From: Shewanella litoralis
GTDB taxonomy: Bacteria; Pseudomonadota; Gammaproteobacteria; Enterobacterales; Shewanellaceae
Length of the DNA: 64,000 bases
Direction of reading: 5' to 3'
Assembly: GCF_009828585.1 (NCBI RefSeq)
Contig: NZ_WSRZ01000003.1
Coordinates: 124,001-188,000 of the forward strand
Position 1 is the stretch's first letter. Every line of letters starts with the position of its first letter. This document shows, in pieces, positions 60,187-64,000 of the stretch. The translations under genes were made by a program, and so were the position numbers. The notes beneath the pieces are model-generated. The model had not been told where the DNA came from. It saw only the letters and a program-made list of their open reading frames with translations, and did no database searches.

Positions 60187-61206
60187 TTATGCCGCTTGCG
60201 ATAATTTAGCGCTATTGAGCGTATTCATTAACTGCTGCGGCTCATCGACACTCAAATGTATCACTGTCATCGGTTCGGGTAACTGCCCCATACCGCCATG
60301 GTAAATAACCGGGCGGTTTAATTTAATAGTGACGTTACTTTGCCCGCCACCAATACTTATCGTCTCAGCATCCTCCTGATGTATTTCGGCTAACGGCTGA
60401 TTTGTGACATCGGCAATATCAGTCAGATTAATCACCATAAAGCCCCACAAAGAATTGTTAATCACTAAATTATCTCTCATTAAATACAACGAGTAATAAC
60501 GCGACAATCTGTGGTTAGCCACTATAGACATTAAGGTGTAGCCAATAATGCTCGAGACAATAATGGCCACCCACTCGCTCCACGACACCAGTAAAAAATA
60601 ACTGCTACATGATGCAACAATGCAGCCGGTTAACATCAACCACACATGCCAGCGCGCGGCACTCTTAAGGTTAATGTTGGCAATTGCTGGCGGATGATTG
60701 CGTGAAAACCACGGAATAGAATAAAACCAGTTTGTTGCTTCGCTCGCCATAATCAGCGCAATCGTTAAACTTTTATCATCGCCTTCACGGTAGGTTTCAA
60801 CGGCGCCCACTCTAGGGTCGCCCTTAAGCTTGCGTACCTTTAATAATCCACGCACTACACTCACAATCAAATACAATTCAATAATGAGTAACACGGCAAT
60901 AATCGGGTAGCGTAACCAGGCTATAAATTCAAAGTAGTGCGCTATTTCAGCAGGAAAGCTTAACCGTGCAACCAGGCTGCTTAAACTGAAAATAACAATT
61001 ATTTTCCACAGTTTTTGAGCACCCTTTTTAATAATGCAATACCAATAACCCAATGGCAGTAGCACAAAATACAGCGCAGAAATAAGGTACAAAGCTTGTT
61101 TGTCTGCATCGTTAGCTAACGTATCTGGCGTCCAGTTAACACCTATCACAAAACTGAATATCATTAAGGCTAAAAAAACTAACCGGTACTTTATTGTTGC
61201 TCTCAT
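60187..61206 (-). CDS. Unknown multi-pass membrane protein with a possible PH-like domain
   Basis: 339 residues. About six or seven hydrophobic segments: near 8-22, 42-60, 68-82, 95-118, 190-208 and 212-232. The C-terminal 95 residues (YSLYLMRDNLVINNSLWGF, then INLTDIADV) are beta-rich and resemble bacterial PH-like domains, which I cannot confirm. No family is recognised. The stop abuts the terminator. No partner gene on the same strand is close. Confidence 0.7.
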   Translation of the reverse strand: MRATIKYRLVFLALMIFSFVIGVNWTPDTLANDADKQALYLISALYFVLLPLGYWYCIIKKGAQKLWKIIVIFSLSSLVARLSFPAEIAHYFEFIAWLRYPIIAVLLIIELYLIVSVVRGLLKVRKLKGDPRVGAVETYREGDDKSLTIALIMASEATNWFYSIPWFSRNHPPAIANINLKSAARWHVWLMLTGCIVASCSSYFLLVSWSEWVAIIVSSIIGYTLMSIVANHRLSRYYSLYLMRDNLVINNSLWGFMVINLTDIADVTNQPLAEIHQEDAETISIGGGQSNVTIKLNRPVIYHGGMGQLPEPMTVIHLSVDEPQQLMNTLNSAKLSQAA

Positions 61207-61411
61207 TCAAAACTCATCCTTGGGCTATTTTAATCAAATTAATACCGTGTTCTAAGTAACCTAAACTCAGGTTAAGCATAGATATTGGGGCAATATAAAT
61301 TTAAACAAGTTGTTAACATAACAATAAAAGTGACCAGTAAGACTAATGATTGCATGTAAAGTTGTTACAAGAAATGACCGATATCTATGAGCTCGCTTTA
61401 TCTAGCTTAAG

Positions 61412-62341
61412 TTAATCAGTACGTTTAAATAGCCACGACAAACCGTGAATCGCTGTCGTTGGAAACGCCATTGAATGATCTGCTTCTGGGATAACCAAGA
61501 GTTTTAATTGCAATGTACCCGCGTGAGTAGAGGGATGAGATTGAAGGATTTGATAGAATGCCTGCGCATCAGCCACCATTTGATGCTTGTTGTGGGTATA
61601 AGGCGGTCTTTCTAATTCACCAATACCAATAAAGACCTTAGCGGACAAGGCTGGCATTTGGTTAAAATTTTGAATAAATCGCTGTAATAAGTGCTTATTA
61701 TCAAACCACAATGAAGGGCTGCCCAGCACATAGTTGGAAAATAATGCAGGTTGCTCCAGTAACACATATGCACCAAATAACCCGCCGAGCGAATTCCCCA
61801 TAAAGGTATTTTGTTGAGTATCAACTCGATATTGATGTTCAACAAAAGGCATTACAGTGTCGCGTATAAAGCGGAGATGTCGCTTTGCCTCACCCGTGTT
61901 GAGCTTCCAGCTAGAGTCATGGCTTGGAGTATAATCTCGAATACGACTAGACGCCCCTTTACTGCCCTTTTGATAGCCAATAGCGACCAAAATCGCCTGA
62001 TGCATCGCATTGCTATTCATGGGGAATCGCGTTGCGCCAGAGACAACTTGCATACTGTACATACCATCGGTCATGTAGATAACAGGGTAATGGTGCGTGC
62101 TATTTTGCTGATAATTTTTAGGTAATTTGACCATCAACTGATAGTCACGACTGTCATCTTTAAGGGTAAACTGACGGGTGCGGGGAATATTAACTACAGC
62201 AGCTGACGCATATACTTCGGCCCACTGACTCGCAAGTTGTGATGGTACATTGTGGCTGTTTTCAGCACTAGCAACCAAACTATAAAGTGATAAATAGCCA
62301 CAACACAACAAGCCAACAAAATGATATAGCGTATTCATCAT
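61412..62341 (-). CDS. Secreted alpha/beta hydrolase, esterase D-like
   Basis: About 309 residues. A signal peptide ends near LVASA. The fold matches the PF00756 esterase family (feruloyl or enterochelin esterase-like): YPVIYMTDGMYSMQ, the nucleophile in FMGNSLGGLFGAYVL, and a C-terminal His in EADHSMAFP. The substrate is unknown; the family includes siderophore and sugar-ester hydrolases. The start is the ATG at 62341 (a second follows at once); a TTG six bases upstream is less likely. Confidence 0.85.
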   Translation of the reverse strand: MMNTLYHFVGLLCCGYLSLYSLVASAENSHNVPSQLASQWAEVYASAAVVNIPRTRQFTLKDDSRDYQLMVKLPKNYQQNSTHHYPVIYMTDGMYSMQVVSGATRFPMNSNAMHQAILVAIGYQKGSKGASSRIRDYTPSHDSSWKLNTGEAKRHLRFIRDTVMPFVEHQYRVDTQQNTFMGNSLGGLFGAYVLLEQPALFSNYVLGSPSLWFDNKHLLQRFIQNFNQMPALSAKVFIGIGELERPPYTHNKHQMVADAQAFYQILQSHPSTHAGTLQLKLLVIPEADHSMAFPTTAIHGLSWLFKRTD

Positions 62342-62373
62342 GTTCAAGCATCCATGCCCATATCAGTAACGAA

Positions 62374-63234
62374 CTAAACGAGATAATCTAGCGACAGTGC
62401 GATAAACAGTACCATCCCAGCCCAATTATTATTTAAAAAAGCCTTAAAACAGGGTGCTCGCTCGCGGCGATAAATAAGCCCTTGTTGGTAAACAGCGAAA
62501 CCAATAAAGCTCACAATGCCTAAAGCGTAAATCACGCCACGCTCGGCCAATACGCCAGCCATCACAAAACAACCTAAAGCCGCTAATTGAAACAAGCCGA
62601 TAATATGTCGATCAAAGCGTCCAAATAAAATCGCAGTAGACTTAATCCCAACCTTTAAATCGTCATCACGATCGACCATGGCATACATGGTGTCGTACGC
62701 GACAGTCCAGCACCAATTAGCCATAAACAGCCACCAGGCTTCGACTGGGACCTCGCCTAATTGCGCGGCGTACGCCATCGGTATAGACCAACTCCACACT
62801 ATGCCTAAAAACATCTGTGGCATATTGGTTACCCGTTTCATAAACGGGTACATCACGGTTAAAATAATACCAACAATCGACAGTTGCACCACCAGCGGAT
62901 TAAGCCATAACACTAAGCTAAACGCGGCCAATCCCAGCACCACAAATAAGCTTAGCGCCTCTTTAACACTGACTTCGCCCGACACCAATGGGCGCATATT
63001 GGTGCGCTCTACATGGGCATCTAAATTACGGTCAGCATAGTCATTAATAATGCAACCGTTGGCGCGCATAATGACAACACCCACAATAAAAATAAGCAGT
63101 ACACTAGTGTATGGCATACCTTGCGCTGCTAATACTAGTGCCATTAAACAAGGCCAAAGTAAAAGTAACGTACCTATGGGTCGATCGATTCGCATTAATC
63201 GTGCATAAGCACGAAGTTTGTCTTGCAATGACAT
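62374..63234 (-). CDS. ubiA: 4-hydroxybenzoate octaprenyltransferase UbiA
   Basis: 286 residues. Eight or nine membrane helices with the two Asp-rich prenyl-diphosphate motifs: [15 protein letters not shown] and [13 protein letters not shown]. Attaches the isoprenoid tail to 4-hydroxybenzoate in ubiquinone synthesis, upstream of UbiD's step. ubiC, its common partner, is not adjacent. Confidence 0.95.
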   Translation of the reverse strand: MSLQDKLRAYARLMRIDRPIGTLLLLWPCLMALVLAAQGMPYTSVLLIFIVGVVIMRANGCIINDYADRNLDAHVERTNMRPLVSGEVSVKEALSLFVVLGLAAFSLVLWLNPLVVQLSIVGIILTVMYPFMKRVTNMPQMFLGIVWSWSIPMAYAAQLGEVPVEAWWLFMANWCWTVAYDTMYAMVDRDDDLKVGIKSTAILFGRFDRHIIGLFQLAALGCFVMAGVLAERGVIYALGIVSFIGFAVYQQGLIYRRERAPCFKAFLNNNWAGMVLFIALSLDYLV

Positions 63235-63270
63235 CTATGTCACATCTCCATGATTTCGCATGTTGACAGC

Positions 63271-64000
63271 TTAACAACGCTCTAACTTAGCTAATGATAC
63301 CAATAACCATTTACTGCCAAAATCAACGAAATTAACTTGAACACGGCCTTTTTCACCTGAACCTTCAAAGCTGGTTACAACCCCTTCACCAAACTTAAAG
63401 TGTTTCACTTTAGAACCCACTTTGTGGCCTGTGTCATTAAAACCATGAGGTTTTTTGGTTGCTGTTACCGCAACGGCACGCGCAGGGAATCTCTGACTGA
63501 TTGAAGGTGTCACCTGAGCGCGAATGCGGATTTGCTCGACAAACTTTTCAGGAATTTCATTAATAAAGCGTGACGGACTCGCATAATCTTCACGGCCATA
63601 AATACGACGCGACTCTGCATAGCTGATGTACAACTTCTGCATGGCGCGTGTCATACCGACATAGCACAAACGGCGCTCTTCATCTAAACGATCGCCTTCA
63701 TCTAGCGCCATTTTGCTCGGGAACAAGCCTTCCTCAACACCCGCCATAAACACCATCGGAAATTCAAGTCCTTTGGCAGAGTGTAATGTCATTAACTGAA
63801 CAGCATCAGTAAATGCGTCAGCCTGGCCTTCACCAGCTTCTAATGCCGCATGCGATAAAAAGGCATTTAGCTCGCCCATATCTTCAAGCTCTTCTGGCAT
63901 TTCAAAACTGCGCGCAGCTGTGACTAATTCGTTTAAGTTTTCAATACGCGCCTGGGCTTTTTCGCCTTTTTCAGCTTCGTACATGGTCCGTAAACCCGAA
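63271..64000 (-). CDS. uvrD: DNA helicase II UvrD, C-terminal part (5' truncated by window)
   Basis: The frame stays open to the window edge (SGLRTMYEAEKGEK), so the gene begins outside. Visible are helicase motifs V and VI: LMTLHSAKGLEFPMVFMAG and RRLCYVGMTRAMQKLYISYA, then the UvrD-type C-terminal Tudor-like end HKVGSKVKHFKFGEGVV. That tail separates UvrD from Rep. UvrD unwinds DNA in mismatch and excision repair. Confidence 0.95.
   Translation of the reverse strand, partial: SGLRTMYEAEKGEKAQARIENLNELVTAARSFEMPEELEDMGELNAFLSHAALEAGEGQADAFTDAVQLMTLHSAKGLEFPMVFMAGVEEGLFPSKMALDEGDRLDEERRLCYVGMTRAMQKLYISYAESRRIYGREDYASPSRFINEIPEKFVEQIRIRAQVTPSISQRFPARAVAVTATKKPHGFNDTGHKVGSKVKHFKFGEGVVTSFEGSGEKGRVQVNFVDFGSKWLLVSLAKLERC

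Overview
The window looks like a stretch of the conserved chromosome of a marine gammaproteobacterium, most likely Shewanella or a close relative. This rests on protein character and gene order: tolC, dusA, alr-dnaB, rpsF-priB-rpsR-rplI, rnr-rlmB, purA, rplM-rpsI, zapE, degQ-degS, murA-ibaG-mlaBCDEF, and the kdsD-kdsC-lptC-lptA-lptB-rpoN-hpf-ptsN-rapZ-npr run. No rRNA or tRNA gene, prophage or complete insertion sequence was seen. The assignment is from memory of such genomes, not from a search.

Layout. 1-5 kb: the 3' end of tolC, a three-gene envelope cluster (beta-barrel protein, DUF2333, copper chaperone), an enoyl-CoA hydratase and a small coupled cluster ending in a PspC protein. 5-15 kb: dusA, a soluble diguanylate cyclase, a CheX-like phosphatase, alr, dnaB and an S46 peptidase with a very long repetitive tail. 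15-31 kb: housekeeping genes (ribosomal proteins, primosome, rRNA methylation, RNase R, purine synthesis, cell division, periplasmic proteases, murA). 31-43 kb: two divergent envelope operons, the Mla lipid-transport operon on the minus strand and the Kdo/Lpt/sigma-54/nitrogen-PTS operon on the plus strand.

The conserved order breaks after npr. The region 43.0-45.0 kb holds a long AT-rich non-coding stretch with a near-perfect palindrome, a 50-residue unknown protein, an orphan 83-residue transposase-like helix-turn-helix protein, and four tandem units of about 261 bp built from nested inverted repeats. This is the least explained part of the window.

The region 45.1-56.4 kb is a signalling island. 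It has a hybrid histidine kinase and a REC-PAS-GGDEF-EAL response regulator in one operon, then a divergent membrane CHASE-PAS-HPt protein without a kinase domain. Next comes a two-gene unit of a predicted inner-membrane solute-binding lipoprotein and a membrane diguanylate cyclase. The parts suggest a multistep phosphorelay and a ligand-binding input, both converging on cyclic-di-GMP.

The last 8 kb carries ubiD, fre, a MazG-like pyrophosphohydrolase, an unknown membrane protein, a secreted esterase, ubiA and the 3' end of uvrD. Start codons were chosen by Shine-Dalgarno spacing and family length, so several differ from the longest possible reading frame.
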